Shown here: positions 1 through 13,600 of the stretch, piece after piece
How positions within the stretch are numbered: the stretch's first letter is position 1
Layout: every line of letters begins with the position of its first letter
Source of the DNA: Megalopta genalis
Taxonomy: Eukaryota > Arthropoda > Insecta > Hymenoptera > Halictidae
Assembly: GCF_051020955.1 (NCBI RefSeq)
Contig: NW_027477011.1
Coordinates: 1-64,000 of the forward strand
Reading direction: 5' to 3'
DNA length: 64,000 bases
Position numbers and translations under genes: made by a program
The notes under the pieces: generated by a model
Databases searched by the model: none
The model's input: only the letters and a program-made list of their open reading frames with translations
What the model was told of the DNA's origin: nothing

Positions 1-2645
1 AAATCAATGCTACGTAGAAGGTATAGCTTCAAATCCATGCGGCACAAATGATTTAGCTTCAGATACTTGCGATATAAATGATATAGCTTCAAATGCAGAC
101 GAAACAAAGAGATACGTCCAAATCCAAGCGGATCACATGATTTAGCTTCAAATCGATGTGATGTAGAAGGTTTAGCTTCAAATCCATGCGACACAAATGA
201 TTGAGCTTCAAACACTTGGGATATATGTGATATAGCTTCAGCTGCAGACGAAACAAACGAGTTAGTTTCAAGTCCATGCGAAACACAAGATTCAGCTGCA
301 AATCAATGCGATGGAGAAGGTTTAGCTTCAAATCCATGCGACATAAATGATTGAGCTTCAAACACTTGTGATATAGGTGATATAGCTTCAGCTGCAGACA
401 AAACAAACGAGTTAGCTTCAAATCCAAGCAAAACACATGATTAAGCTTCAAATCCATGCGAAACAAATGATTTAGCTTCAAACACTTGTGATATAAGTGA
501 TAAAGCTGCAAATGCAGACGAATCAAACGGGGTCGCTTCAAAATGCAGGCGATACATGTCATTTAGCTTCAATACAATGCGATGTAGAAGGTGTAGCTTC
601 AAATCCATGGGAAACAAATGATTTAGCTTCAAACACTTGTGATATAAGTGTTGTACCATCAAATGCAGGCGAAACGAACGAGTTAGCTTCAAATCCATGC
701 GAAACACATGATTTAGCTGCAAATCAATGCGATGTAGACGGTTTAGCTTCAAATCCATGCGAAACAAATGATTTAGCTTAAAACACTTGGGATATAAGTG
801 ATATAACTGCAAATGCAGACGAATCAAACGAGTTAGCTTCAGAATCCATGCGATACACATCATTTAACTTTAAATCCATGCGAAGTAGAAGGCTTAGCTT
901 CAAATTCATGAGAAACAAATGATTTAGGTTCGGATACTTGCGATATGAGTGATAAAGCTTCAAAAGCAGGCGAAACTAACGAGTAGCCTTCAAATCCATG
1001 CGACACAAACGATTTAGCTTCAAATCCATGCGAAATAAATGATTGAACTGCAAACACTTGGGATATAGGTGATATAGCTTCAGCTGCATGCGAAACAAAC
1101 GAGTTAGCTTCAACTCCATGCGATGTAGAAAGTTTAGCTTCAAATCCATGCGAAACGCATGATTTAGCTGCAAATCAATGCGATGAAGAAGGTTTAGATG
1201 CAAATCCATGCGGTACACACGATGTAGCATCAAATCAATGCGATGTAGAAGGTTTAGCTTCAATCCATGCGGAACAAATCATTTAGCTTCAAATACTTGC
1301 GATATAAATGATATTGGTACAAATGCAGGCGAAACGGACGAGTTAGCTTCAAGTACAAGCGAAACACACGATTTAGCTTCAAATCAATGCTACGTGGAAG
1401 GTTTAACTTCAAATCCATGCGACACAAATGACTCAGCATCAGATACTTGCAAAAAAAGTGATATAGCTTCAAATGCAGACTAAACAGACGAGTTAGCTTG
1501 ATATACGAGCGAAACACATGATTTCGCTTCAAATCAATGCGATGTAGAAGTTTTAGCTTCAAATCCATGCGAAGCAAATGATTTAGCATCAAACACTTGG
1601 GATTTGGGTGATATAGCTTCAAATGCATACGAAACAAACGAGTTAGCTTCAACTCTATGCGAAACAAATGATTTAGCTTCAAGTCAATGCGAAGTAGAAG
1701 GCTTAGCTTCAAATCCATGCGGAACAAATGATTTAGCTTCAAATCAATGCGATGTAGAAGGTTTAGCTTCAAATCCATGCGAAACAAAAGATTTAGCTTC
1801 AAACTCTTGAGATATAAGTGATATAGCTTCAAATGCAGTCGAAACGAACGAGTTAGCTTCAAATACAAGCGAAACACATGATTTAGCTTCAAATCAATGC
1901 GATGTAGAAGGTTTAGCTTCAAATTCAAGCGAAACTCATGATTTAGCTTCAAATCAATGAGACGTAGAAGGGTTAGCTTCAAATCCAGGCGAAACAAATG
2001 ATTTAGCTTCAAACTCTTGGGGTATAAGTGATATAGCTTCAAATGCAGACGAATCAAACGAGTTAGCTTCAAAATTCATGCGAAACGCATGATTTAGCTG
2101 AAAATCAAAGCGATGTAGAAGGTTTAGCGTCAAATTCAGGCGAAACTCATGATTTAGCTTCAAATCAATGCGATGTAGAAGGTTTCGCATCAAATCCATG
2201 GGACACAAATGATTTGGCTTCAAATCCTTGCGATATAAATTATATAGTTTCAAATGCAGACGAAACAAACGAGTTAGTTTGAAATCCATGCAAAACACAT
2301 GATTAAGCTTCAAATCAATGCTACGTAGAAGGTATAGCTTCAAATCCATGCGGCACAAATGATTTAGCTTCAGATACTTGCGATATAAATGATATAGCTT
2401 CAAATGCAGACGAAACAAAAGAGATACGTCCAATCCAAGCGGATCACATGATTTAGCTTCAAATCGATGTGATGTAGAAAGTTTAGCTTCAAATCCATGC
2501 GACACAAATGATTGAGCTTCAAACACTTGGGATATATGTGATATAGCTTCAGCTGCAGACGAAACAAACGAGTTAGTTTCAAGTCCATGCGAAACACAAG
2601 ATTCAGCTGCAAATCAATGCGATGGAGAAGGTTTAGCTTCAAATC
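1..2645. repeat. HOR-A, left segment (one copy plus the start of another)
   Basis: The sequence starting at 1 recurs at about 2312, and the copy starting at 2312 runs to about 2645, where homology switches to another repeat family. The same module recurs at 5856, 8168, 10478, 12792 and 15105. This left segment carries a few private one-base differences in A runs, for example near 105, 1263 and 2432. Confidence 0.85.
833..893. repeat. Example of the 31-bp phase-shifting monomer cassette
   Basis: The unit at 833-863 is 31 bp long, with an extra A in the run before TCCATGCGATAC. It follows a monomer ending GCAGACGAATCAAACG and precedes a monomer with GAAGTAGAAGGC at 864-893. The same three-unit order is found throughout the window, for example at 3925-3985, near 18250, near 37485 and near 63237. 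Confidence 0.85.
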
Positions 2646-4644
2646 CATGGGATACAAATTATTTAGCTTCAAATACTTGCGATATAAGTGATATAGCTTC
2701 AAATGCAGACAAAACAAACGAGATAGCTTCAAGTACAAGCGAAACACATGATTTAGCTTCAAATCAATGCGATGTAGAAGGTTTAGATTCAAATCCATGC
2801 GAAACAAATGATTTACCTACAAACACTTGGAACATAAGTGATATAGCAGGAAATGCAGACGAATCAAACGGGGAAGCTCCAGAATCCATGCGATACATAT
2901 CATTTAACTTCAAATCGATACGAAGTAGAAGGCTTAGCTTCAAATCCATACGAAACGAATGATTTAGGTTCAAACACTTGGGATATAAGTGATATAGCTT
3001 CAAATGCAGACGAAATAAACGAGTTAGCTTCAAAGCCAAGCGAATCACATGACTTAGCTTCAAATTAATGCGATTTAGAAGTTTTAGCTTCAAATCCATG
3101 CGAAACAAATGATTTAGCATCAAACACTTGCGATATAAGTGATATTGGCATCAAATACAGGCGAAACGAACGAGTTAGCTTCAAATCCATGCGAAACACA
3201 TGATTTAGCTGGAAATCAATGCGATGTAGTAGGTTTAGCTTCAAATCCATGCGAAACAAATAATTTAGCTTCAGATACTTGCGATATAACTGATATAGCT
3301 TCAAATGCAGGGGAGACAAACGAGTTAGCATACAATCCATGCAAAACACATGATTTAGCTTCAAATCAATGCGATGTAGAAGGTTTAGCTTCAAATCCAT
3401 GCGAAACAAATGATTTAGCTTCAGATACATGCGATATAAGTGATATAGATTCAAATGCAGGATAAACGAACGAGTTAGCTTCAAATTCATGCAAAACACA
3501 TGATTAAGCTTCAATTCATTGCGATGTAGAAGGTTTAGATTCAAATCTATGCGAAACAAATGATTTAACATCGGATAGTTGCGATATAAGTGATATAGTT
3601 TCAAATGCAGGGGAAACAAACGAGTTAACATCAAATCCAAGCGAATCACACGATTTAGCTTCAAGCCAGTGCGACTTAGAAGGTTTATCTTCAAATCCAG
3701 GCGAAAAAAATAATTTACTTTCAAACGCTAGGGATATAAGTGATACATCTTCAAATGCAGACGAAACAGACGAGTTAGCTTCAAATCCATGCGAAACACA
3801 AGATTTAGCTGCAAATCAATGCGATGTGGAAGGCTTAGCTTCAAATCCATGCGAAACAAAAGATTTTTCTTGTAATACTTGCGATACAAGTGATATAGCT
3901 TCAAAAGCAGACGAATCAAACGAGTTAGCTTTAAAATCCATGCGATACACATGATTTAGCTCCAAATCAATGCGAAGTAGAAGGCTTAGCTTCAAATCCA
4001 TGCGGAACTAATGATTTATCTTCAGATACTTGCGATACAAGTGATATAGCTTCAAATGCAGACGAAATAAACGAGTTATCTTCCAGTCCAAGCGAATCAC
4101 ATGATTTAGCTTCAAATCAATGCGAAGTAGAAGGTATCGCTTCAAATCCATGCGAAACAAATGATTTAGCTGCAAATCAATGCCACGTACAAGATTTAGC
4201 TTCAAATCCATGCGAAACAAATGATTTAGCATCAGATACTTGCGAAATAAGTGATACAGCTGCAAATGCAGGAGAACCAAACGAGGCAGCTTCAAATCCA
4301 TGAGAAACGCATGACTTGGCTCTAAATCAATGCGATGTAGAAGGTTTACCTTCAAATCCATGCGAAACAAATGATTTAACATCAGATACTTGCGATATAA
4401 CTGAAATAGCTTCAAATGCAGGGGAATTAAACGAGTAAGCATCAAATCCATGCAAAGCACAGGATTTAGTTTCAAATCAAAGCGATGTAGAAGGTATAGC
4501 TTCAAATCCAAGCGAAACACATGATTTAGCTTCAAATCAATGCGAAGTAGAAGGTTTAGCTTCAAATCCATGCGAAACAAATGATTTAGCTTCAAACACT
4601 TGGGATATATGCTGATATAGCTGCAATTGCAGACGAATCAAACG
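2646..4644. repeat. Mosaic block of HOR-B and HOR-C sequence inside HOR-A
   Basis: From about 2566 to 4110 the sequence matches the HOR-B superrepeat near 45.5-47.3 kb. For example, the segment at 2853 matches 45761 and the one at 3139 matches 46047, both at offset 42,908. A later segment at 3728 matches 46935 at offset 43,207, a shift of about 300 bp. From about 4110 to 4640 it matches HOR-C near 20649-21179 (offset 16,539; shared word ACGTACAAGAT). HOR-A resumes at about 4645. Confidence 0.8.
3325..3474. repeat. Representative 150-bp pentamer of five monomer types
   Basis: Five consecutive 30-bp monomers lie at 3325-3354, 3355-3384, 3385-3414, 3415-3444 and 3445-3474. They represent the five classes in their usual order. 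The first ten bases are nearly constant across classes, while the last twenty are class-specific. The same order recurs through most of the window. Many length differences between paralogous blocks are exactly 150 or 300 bp, which supports the pentamer as a unit of exchange. Confidence 0.85.
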
Positions 4645-7600
4645 AGTTAGCTTCAACTCCATGCGATGTAGAAAGTTTAGCTTCAAATCCATGCGAAACG
4701 CATGATTTAGCTGCAAATCAATGCGATGAAGAAGGTTTAGATGCAAATCCATGCGGTACACACGATGTAGCATCAAATCAATGCGATGTAGAAGGTTTAG
4801 CTTCAAATCCATGCGGAACAAATCATTTAGCTTCAAATACTTGCGATATAAATGATATTGGTACAAATGCAGGCGAAACGGACGAGTTAGCTTCAAGTAC
4901 AAGCGAAACACACGATTTAGCTTCAAATCAATGCTACGTGGAAGGTTTAACTTCAAATCCATGCGACACAAATGACTCAGCATCAGATACTTGCAAAAAA
5001 AGTGATATAGCTTCAAATGCAGACTAAACAGACGAGTTAGCTTGATATACGAGCGAAACACATGATTTAGCTTCAAATCAATGCGATGTAGAAGTTTTAG
5101 CTTCAAATCCATGCGAAGCAAATGATTTAGCATCAAACACTTGGGATTTGGGTGATATAGCTTCAAATGCATACGAAACAAACGAGTTAGCTTCAACTCT
5201 ATGCGAAACAAATGATTTAGCTTCAAGTCAATGCGAAGTAGAAGGCTTAGCTTCAAATCCATGCGGAACAAATGATTTAGCTTCAAATCAATGCGATGTA
5301 GAAGGTTTAGCTTCAAATCCATGCGAAACAAAAGATTTAGCTTCAAACTCTTGAGATATAAGTGATATAGCTTCAAATGCAGTCGAAACGAACGAGTTAG
5401 CTTCAAATACAAGCGAAACACATGATTTAGCTTCAAATCAATGCGATGTAGAAGGTTTAGCTTCAAATTCAAGCGAAACTCATGATTTAGCTTCAAATCA
5501 ATGAGACGTAGAAGGGTTAGCTTCAAATCCAGGCGAAACAAATGATTTAGCTTCAAACTCTTGGGGTATAAGTGATATAGCTTCAAATGCAGACGAATCA
5601 AACGAGTTAGCTTCAAAATTCATGCGAAACGCATGATTTAGCTGAAAATCAAAGCGATGTAGAAGGTTTAGCGTCAAATTCAGGCGAAACTCATGATTTA
5701 GCTTCAAATCAATGCGATGTAGAAGGTTTCGCTTCAAATCCTTGGGACACAAATGATTTGGCTTCAAATCCTTGCGATATAAATTATATAGTTTCAAATG
5801 CAGACGAAACAAACGAGTTAGTTTCAAAGCCATGCAAAACACATGATTAAGCTTCAAATCAATGCTACGTAGAAGGTATAACTTCAAATCCATGCGGCAC
5901 AAATGATTTAGCTTCAGATACTTGCGATAAAAATGATATAGCTTCAAATGCAGACGAAACAAAAGAGATACGTTCAAATCCAAGCGGATCACATGATTTA
6001 GCTTCAAATCGATGTGATGTAGAAGGTTTAGCTTCAAATCCATGCGACACAAATGATTGAGCTTCAAACACTTGGGATATATGTGATATAGCTTCAGCTG
6101 CAGACGAAACAAACGAGTTAGTTTCAAGTCCATGCGAAACACAAGATTCAGCTGCAAATCAATGCGATGGAGAAGGTTTAGCTTCAAATCCATGCGACAT
6201 AAATGATTGAGCTTCAAACACTTGTGATATAGGTGATATAGCTTCAGCTGCAGACAAAACAAACGAGTTAGCTTCAAATCCAAGCAAAACACATGATTAA
6301 GCTTCAAATCCATGCGAAACAAATGATTTAGCTTCAAACACTTGTGATATAAGTGATATAGCTGCAAATGCAGACGAATCAAACGGGGTCGCTTCAAAAT
6401 GCAGGCGATACATATCATTTAGCTTCAATACAATGCGATGTAGAAGGTGTAGCTTCAAATCCATGCGAAACAAATGATTTAGCTTCAAACACTTGTGATA
6501 TAAGTGTTGTACCATCAAATGCAGGCGAAACGAACGAGTTAGCTTCAAATCCATGCGAAACACATGATTTAGCTGCAAATCAATGCGATGTAGACGGTTT
6601 AGCTTCAAATCCATGCGAAACAAATGATTTAGCTTAAAACACTTGGGATATAAGTGATATAACTGCAAATGCAGACGAATCAAACGAGTTAGCTTCAGAA
6701 TCCATGCGATACACATCATTTAACTTTAAATCCATGCGAAGTAGAAGGCTTAGCTTCAAATTCATGAGAAACAAATGATTTAGGTTCGGATACTTGCGAT
6801 ATGAGTGATAAAGCTTCAAAAGCAGGCGAAACTAACGAGTAGCCTTCAAATCCATGCGACACAAACGATTTAGCTTCAAATCCATGCGAAATAAATGATT
6901 GAACTGCAAACACTTGGGATATAGGTGATATAGCTTCAGCTGCATGCGAAAAAAACGAGTTAGCTTCAACTCCATGCGATGTAGAAAGTTTAGCTTCAAA
7001 TCCATGCGAAACGCATGATTTAGCTGCAAATCAATGCGATGAAGAAGGTTTAGATGCAAATCCATGCGGTACACACGATGTAGCATCAAATCAATGCGAT
7101 GTAGAAGGTTTAGCTTCAAATCCATGCGGAACAAATCATTTAGCTTCAAATACTTGCGATATAAATGATATTGGTACAAATGCAGGCGAAACGGACGAGT
7201 TAGCTTCAAGTACAAGCGAAACACACGATTTAGCTTCAAATCAATGCTACGTGGAAGGTTTAACTTCAAATCCATGCGACACAAATGACTCAGCATCAGA
7301 TACTTGCAAAAAAAGTGATATAGCTTCAAATGCAGACTAAACAGACGAGTTAGCTTGATATACGAGCGAAACACATGATTTAGCTTCAAATCAATGCGAT
7401 GTAGAAGTTTTAGCTTCAAATCCATGCGAAGCAAATGATTTAGCATCAAACACTTGGGATTTGGGTGATATAGCTTCAAATGCATACGAAACAAACGAGT
7501 TAGCTTCAACTCTATGCGAAACAAATGATTTAGCTTCAAGTCAATGCGAAGTAGAAGGCTTAGCTTCAAATCCATGCGGAACAAATGATTTAGCTTCAAA

Positions 7601-10600
7601 TCAATGCGATGTAGAAGGTTTAGCTTCAAATCCATGCGAAACAAAAGATTTAGCTTCAAACTCTTGAGATATAAGTGATATAGCTTCAAATGCAGTCGAA
7701 ACGAACGAGTTAGCTTCAAATACAAGCGAAACACATGATTTAGCTTCAAATCAATGCGATGTAGAAGGTTTAGCTTCAAATTCAAGCGAAACTCATGATT
7801 TAGCTTCAAATCAATGAGACGTAGAAGGTTAGCTTCAAATCCAGGCGAAACAAATGATTTAGCTTCAAACTCTTGGGGTATAAGTGATATAGCTTCAAAT
7901 GCAGACGAATCAAACGAGTTAGCTTCAAAATTCATGCGAAACGCATGATTTAGCTGAAAATCAAAGCGATGTAGAAGGTTTAGCGTCAAATTCAGGCGAA
8001 ACTCATGATTTAGCTTCAAATCAATGCGATGTAGAAGGTTTCGCTTCAAATCCTTGGGACACAAATGATTTGGCTTCAAATCCTTGCGATATAAATTATA
8101 TAGTTTCAAATGCAGACGAAACAAACGAGTTAGTTTCAAAGCCATGCAAAACACATGATTAAGCTTCAAATCAATGCTACGTAGAAGGTATAACTTCAAA
8201 TCCATGCGGCACAAATGATTTAGCTTCAGATACTTGCGATAAAAATGATATAGCTTCAAATGCAGACGAAACAAAAGAGATACGTTCAAATCCAAGCGGA
8301 TCACATGATTTAGCTTCAAATCGATGTGATGTAGAAGGTTTAGCTTCAAATTCATGCGACACAAATGATTGAGCTTCAAACACTTGGGATATATGTGATA
8401 TAGCTTCAGCTGCAGACGAAACAAACGAGTTAGTTTCAAGTCCATGCGAAACACAAGATTCAGCTGCAAATCAATGCGATGGAGAAGGTTTAGCTTCAAA
8501 TCCATGCGACATAAATGATTGAGCTTCAAACACTTGTGATATAGGTGATATAGCTTCAGCTGCAGACAAAACAAACGAGTTAGCTTCAAATCCAAGCAAA
8601 ACACATGATTAAGCTTCAAATCCATGCGAAACAAATGATTTAGCTTCAAACACTTGTGATATAAGTGATATAGCTGCAAATGCAGACGAATCAAACGGGG
8701 TCGCTTCAAAATGCAGGCGATACATATCATTTAGCTTCAATACAATGCGATGTAGAAGGTGTAGCTTCAAATCCATGCGAAACAAATGATTTAGCTTCAA
8801 ACACTAGTGATATAAGTGTTGTACCATCAAATGCAGGCGAAACGAACGAGTTAGCTTCAAATCCATGCGAAACACATGATTTAGCTGCAAATCAATGCGA
8901 TGTAGACGGTTTAGCTTCAAATCCATGCGAAACAAATGATTTAGCTTAAAACACTTGGATATAAGTGATATAACTGCAAATGCAGACGAATCAAACGAGT
9001 TAGCTTCAGAATCCATGCGATACACATCATTTAACTTTAAATCCATGCGAAGTAGAAGGCTTAGCTTCAAATTCATGAGAAACAAATGATTTAGGTTCGG
9101 ATACTTGCGATATGAGTGATAAAGCTTCAAAAGCAGGCGAAACTAACGAGTAGCCTTCAAATCCATGCGACACAAACGATTTAGCTTCAAATCCATGCGA
9201 AATAAATGATTGAACTGCAAACACTTGGGATATAGGTGATATAGCTTCAGCTGCATGCGAAAAAAACGAGTTAGCTTCAACTCCATGCGATGTAGAAAGT
9301 TTAGCTTCAAATCCATGCGAACGCATGATTTAGCTGCAAATCAATGCGATGAAGAAGGTTTAGATGCAAATCCATGCGGTACACACGATGTAGCATCAAA
9401 TCAATGCGATGTAGAAGGTTTAGCTTCAAATCCATGCGGAACAAATCATTTAGCTTCAAATACTTGCGATATAAATGATATTGGTACAAATGCAGGCGAA
9501 ACGGACGAGTTAGCTTCAAGTACAAGCGAAACACACGATTTAGCTTCAAATCAATGCTACGTGGAAGGTTTAACTTCAAATCCATGCGACACAAATGACT
9601 CAGCATCAGATACTTGCAAAAAAAGTGATATAGCTTCAAATGCAGACTAAACAGACGAGTTAGCTTGATATACGAGCGAAACACATGATTTAGCTTCAAA
9701 TCAATGCGATGTAGAAGTTTTAGCTTCAAATCCATGCGAAGCAAATGATTTAGCATCAAACACTTGGGATTTGGGTGATATAGCTTCAAATGCATACGAA
9801 ACAAACGAGTTAGCTTCAACTCTATGCGAAACAAATGATTTAGCTTCAAGTCAATGCGAAGTAGAAGGCTTAGCTTCAAATCCATGCGGAACAAATGATT
9901 TAGCTTCAAATCAATGCGATGTAGAAGGTTTAGCTTCAAATCCATGCGAAACAAAAGATTTAGCTTCAAACTCTTGAGATATAAGTGATATAGCTTCAAA
10001 TGCAGTCGAAACGAACGAGTTAGCTTCAAATACAAGCGAAACACATGATTTAGCTTCAAATCAATGCGATGTAGAAGGTTTAGCTTCAAATTCAAGCGAA
10101 ACTCATGATTTAGCTTCAAATCAATGAGACGTAGAAGGGTTAGCTTCAAATCCAGGCGAAACAAATGATTTAGCTTCAAACTCTTGGGTATAAGTGATAT
10201 AGCTTCAAATGCAGACGAATCAAACGAGTTAGCTTCAAAATTCATGCGAAACGCATGATTTAGCTGAAAATCAAAGCGATGTAGAAGGTTTAGCGTCAAA
10301 TTCAGGCGAAACTCATGATTTAGCTTCAAATCAATGCGATGTAGAAGGTTTCGCTTCAAATCCTTGGGACACAAATGATTTGGCTTCAAATCCTTGCGAT
10401 ATAAATTATATAGTTTCAAATGCAGACGAAACAAACGAGTTAGTTTCAAAGCCATGCAAAACACATGATTAAGCTTCAAATCAATGCTACGTAGAAGGTA
10501 TAACTTCAAATCCATGCGGCACAAATGATTTAGCTTCAGATACTTGCGATAAAAATGATATAGCTTCAAATGCAGACGAAACAAAAGAGATACGTTCAAA

Positions 10601-13600
10601 TCCAAGCGGATCACATGATTTAGCTTCAAATCGATGTGATGTAGAAGTTTAGCTTCAAATCCATGCGACACAAATGATTGAGCTTCAAACACTTGGGATA
10701 TATGTGATATAGCTTCAGCTGCAGACGAAACAAACGAGTTAGTTTCAAGTCCATGCGAAACACAAGATTCAGCTGCAAATCAATGCGATGGAGAAGGTTT
10801 AGCTTCAAATCCATGCGACATAAATGATTGAGCTTCAAACACTTGTGATATAGGTGATATAGCTTCAGCTGCAGACAAAACAAACGAGTTAGCTTCAAAT
10901 CCAAGCAAAACACATGATTAAGCTTCAAATCCATGCGAAACAAATGATTTAGCTTCAAACACTTGTGATATAAGTGATATAGCTGCAAATGCAGACGAAT
11001 CAAACGGGGTCGCTTCAAAATGCAGGCGATACATATCATTTAGCTTCAATACAATGCGATGTAGAAGGTGTAGCTTCAAATCCATGCGAAACAAATGATT
11101 TAGCTTCAAACACTTGTGATATAAGTGTTGTACCATCAAATGCAGGCGAAACGAACGAGTTAGCTTCAAATCCATGCGAAACACATGATTTAGCTGCAAA
11201 TCAATGCGATGTAGACGGTTTAGCTTCAAATCCATGCGAAACAAATGATTTAGCTTAAAACACTTGGGATATAAGTGATATAACTGCAAATGCAGACGAA
11301 TCAAACGAGTTAGCTTCAGAATTCCATGCGATACACATCATTTAACTTTAAATCCATGCGAAGTAGAAGGCTTAGCTTCAATTCATGAGAAACAAATGAT
11401 TTAGGTTCGGATACTTGCGATATGAGTGATAAAGCTTCAAAAGCAGGCGAAACTAACGAGTAGCCTTCAAATCCATGCGACACAAACGATTTAGCTTCAA
11501 ATCCATGCGAAATAAATGATTGAACTGCAAACACTTGGGATATAGGTGATATAGCTTCAGCTGCATGCGAAACAAACGAGTTAGCTTCAACTCCATGCGA
11601 TGTAGAAAGTTTAGCTTCAAATCCATGCGAAACGCATGATTTAGCTGCAAATCAATGCGATGAAGAAGGTTTAGATGCAAATCCATGCGGTACACACGAT
11701 GTTAGCATCAAATCAATGCGATGTAGAAGGTTTAGCTTCAAATCCATGCGGAACAAATCATTTAGCTTCAAATACTTGCGATATAAATGATATTGGTACA
11801 AAATGCAGGCGAAACGGACGAGTTAGCTTCAAGTACAAGCGAAACACACGATTTAGCTTCAAATCAATGCTACGTGGAAGGTTTAACTTCAAATCCATGC
11901 GACACAAATGACTCAGCATCAGATACTTGCAAAAAAAGTGATATAGCTTCAAATGCAGACTAAACAGACGAGTTAGCTTGATATACGAGCGAAACACATG
12001 ATTTAGCTTCAAATGAATGCGATGTAGAAGTTTTAGCTTCAAATCCATGCGAAGCAAATGATTTAGCATCAAACACTTGGGATTTGGGTGATATAGCTTC
12101 AAATGCATACGAAACAAACGAGTTAGCTTCAACTCTATGCGAAACAAATGATTTAGCTTCAAGTCAATGCGAAGTAGAAGGCTTAGCTTCAAATCCATGC
12201 GGAACAAATGATTTAGCTTCAAATCAATGCGATGTAGAAGGTTTAGCTTCAAATCCATGCGAAACAAAAGATTTAGCTTCAAACTCTTGAGATATAAGTG
12301 ATATAGCTTCAAATGCAGTCGAAACGAACGAGTTAGCTTCAAATACAAGCGAAACACATGATTTAGCTTCAAATCAATGCGATGTAGAAGGTTTAGCTTC
12401 AAATTCAAGCGAAACTCATGATTTAGCTTCAAATCAATGAGACGTAGAAGGGTTAGCTTCAAATCCAGGCGAAACAAATGATTTAGCTTCAAACTCTTGG
12501 GGTATAAGTGATATAGCTTCAAATGCAGACGAATCAAACGAGTTAGCTTCAAAATTCATGCGAAACGCATGATTTAGCTGAAAATCAAAGCGATGTAGAA
12601 GGTTTAGCGTCAAATTCAGGCGAAACTCATGATTTAGCTTCAAATCAATGCGATGTAGAAGGTTTCGCTTCAAATCCTTGGGACACAAATGATTTGGCTT
12701 CAAATCCTTGCGATATAAATTATATAGTTTCAAATGCAGACGAAACAAACGAGTTAGTTTCAAAGCCATGCAAAACACATGATTAAGCTTCAAATCAATG
12801 CTACGTAGAAGGTATAGCTTCAAATCCATGCGGCACAAATGATTTAGCTTCAGATACTTGCGATATAAATGATATAGCTTCAAATGCAGACGAAACAAAA
12901 GAGATACGTCCAAATCCAAGCGGATCACATGATTTAGCTTCAAATCGATGTGATGTAGAAGGTTTAGCTTCAAATCCATGCGACACAAATGATTGAGCTT
13001 CAAACACTTGGGATATATGTGATATAGCTTCAGCTGCAGACGAAACAAACGAGTTAGTTTCAAGTCCATGCGAAACACAAGATTCAGCTGCAAATCAATG
13101 CGATGGAGAAGGTTTAGCTTCAAATCCATGCGACATAAATGATTGAGCTTCAAACACTTGTGATATAGGTGATATAGCTTCAGCTGCAGACAAAACAAAC
13201 GAGTTAGCTTCAAATCCAAGCAAAACACATGATTAAGCTTCAAATCCATGCGAAACAAATGATTTAGCTTCAAACACTTGTGATATAAGTGATATAGCTG
13301 CAAATGCAGACGAATCAAACGGGGTCGCTTCAAAATGCAGGCGATACATATCATTTAGCTTCAATACAATGCGATGTAGAAGGTGTAGCTTCAAATCCAT
13401 GCGAAACAAATGATTTAGCTTCAAACACTTGTGATATAAGTGTTGTACCATCAAATGCAGGCGAAACGAACGAGTTAGCTTCAAATCCATGCGAAACACA
13501 TGATTTAGCTGCAAATCAATGCGATGTAGACGGTTTAGCTTCAAATCCATGCGAAACAAATGATTTAGCTTAAAACACTTGGGATATAAGTGATATAACT

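Noticed and set aside
6832..8730. 632-codon minus-strand open frame, and similar frames at 9307-10692, 50046-51515, 13768-14865 and 4537-5616
   Set aside because: They are the monomer read in a stop-free frame. They vary in length with one-base indels between near-identical HOR copies and carry no domain, signal peptide or gene structure.
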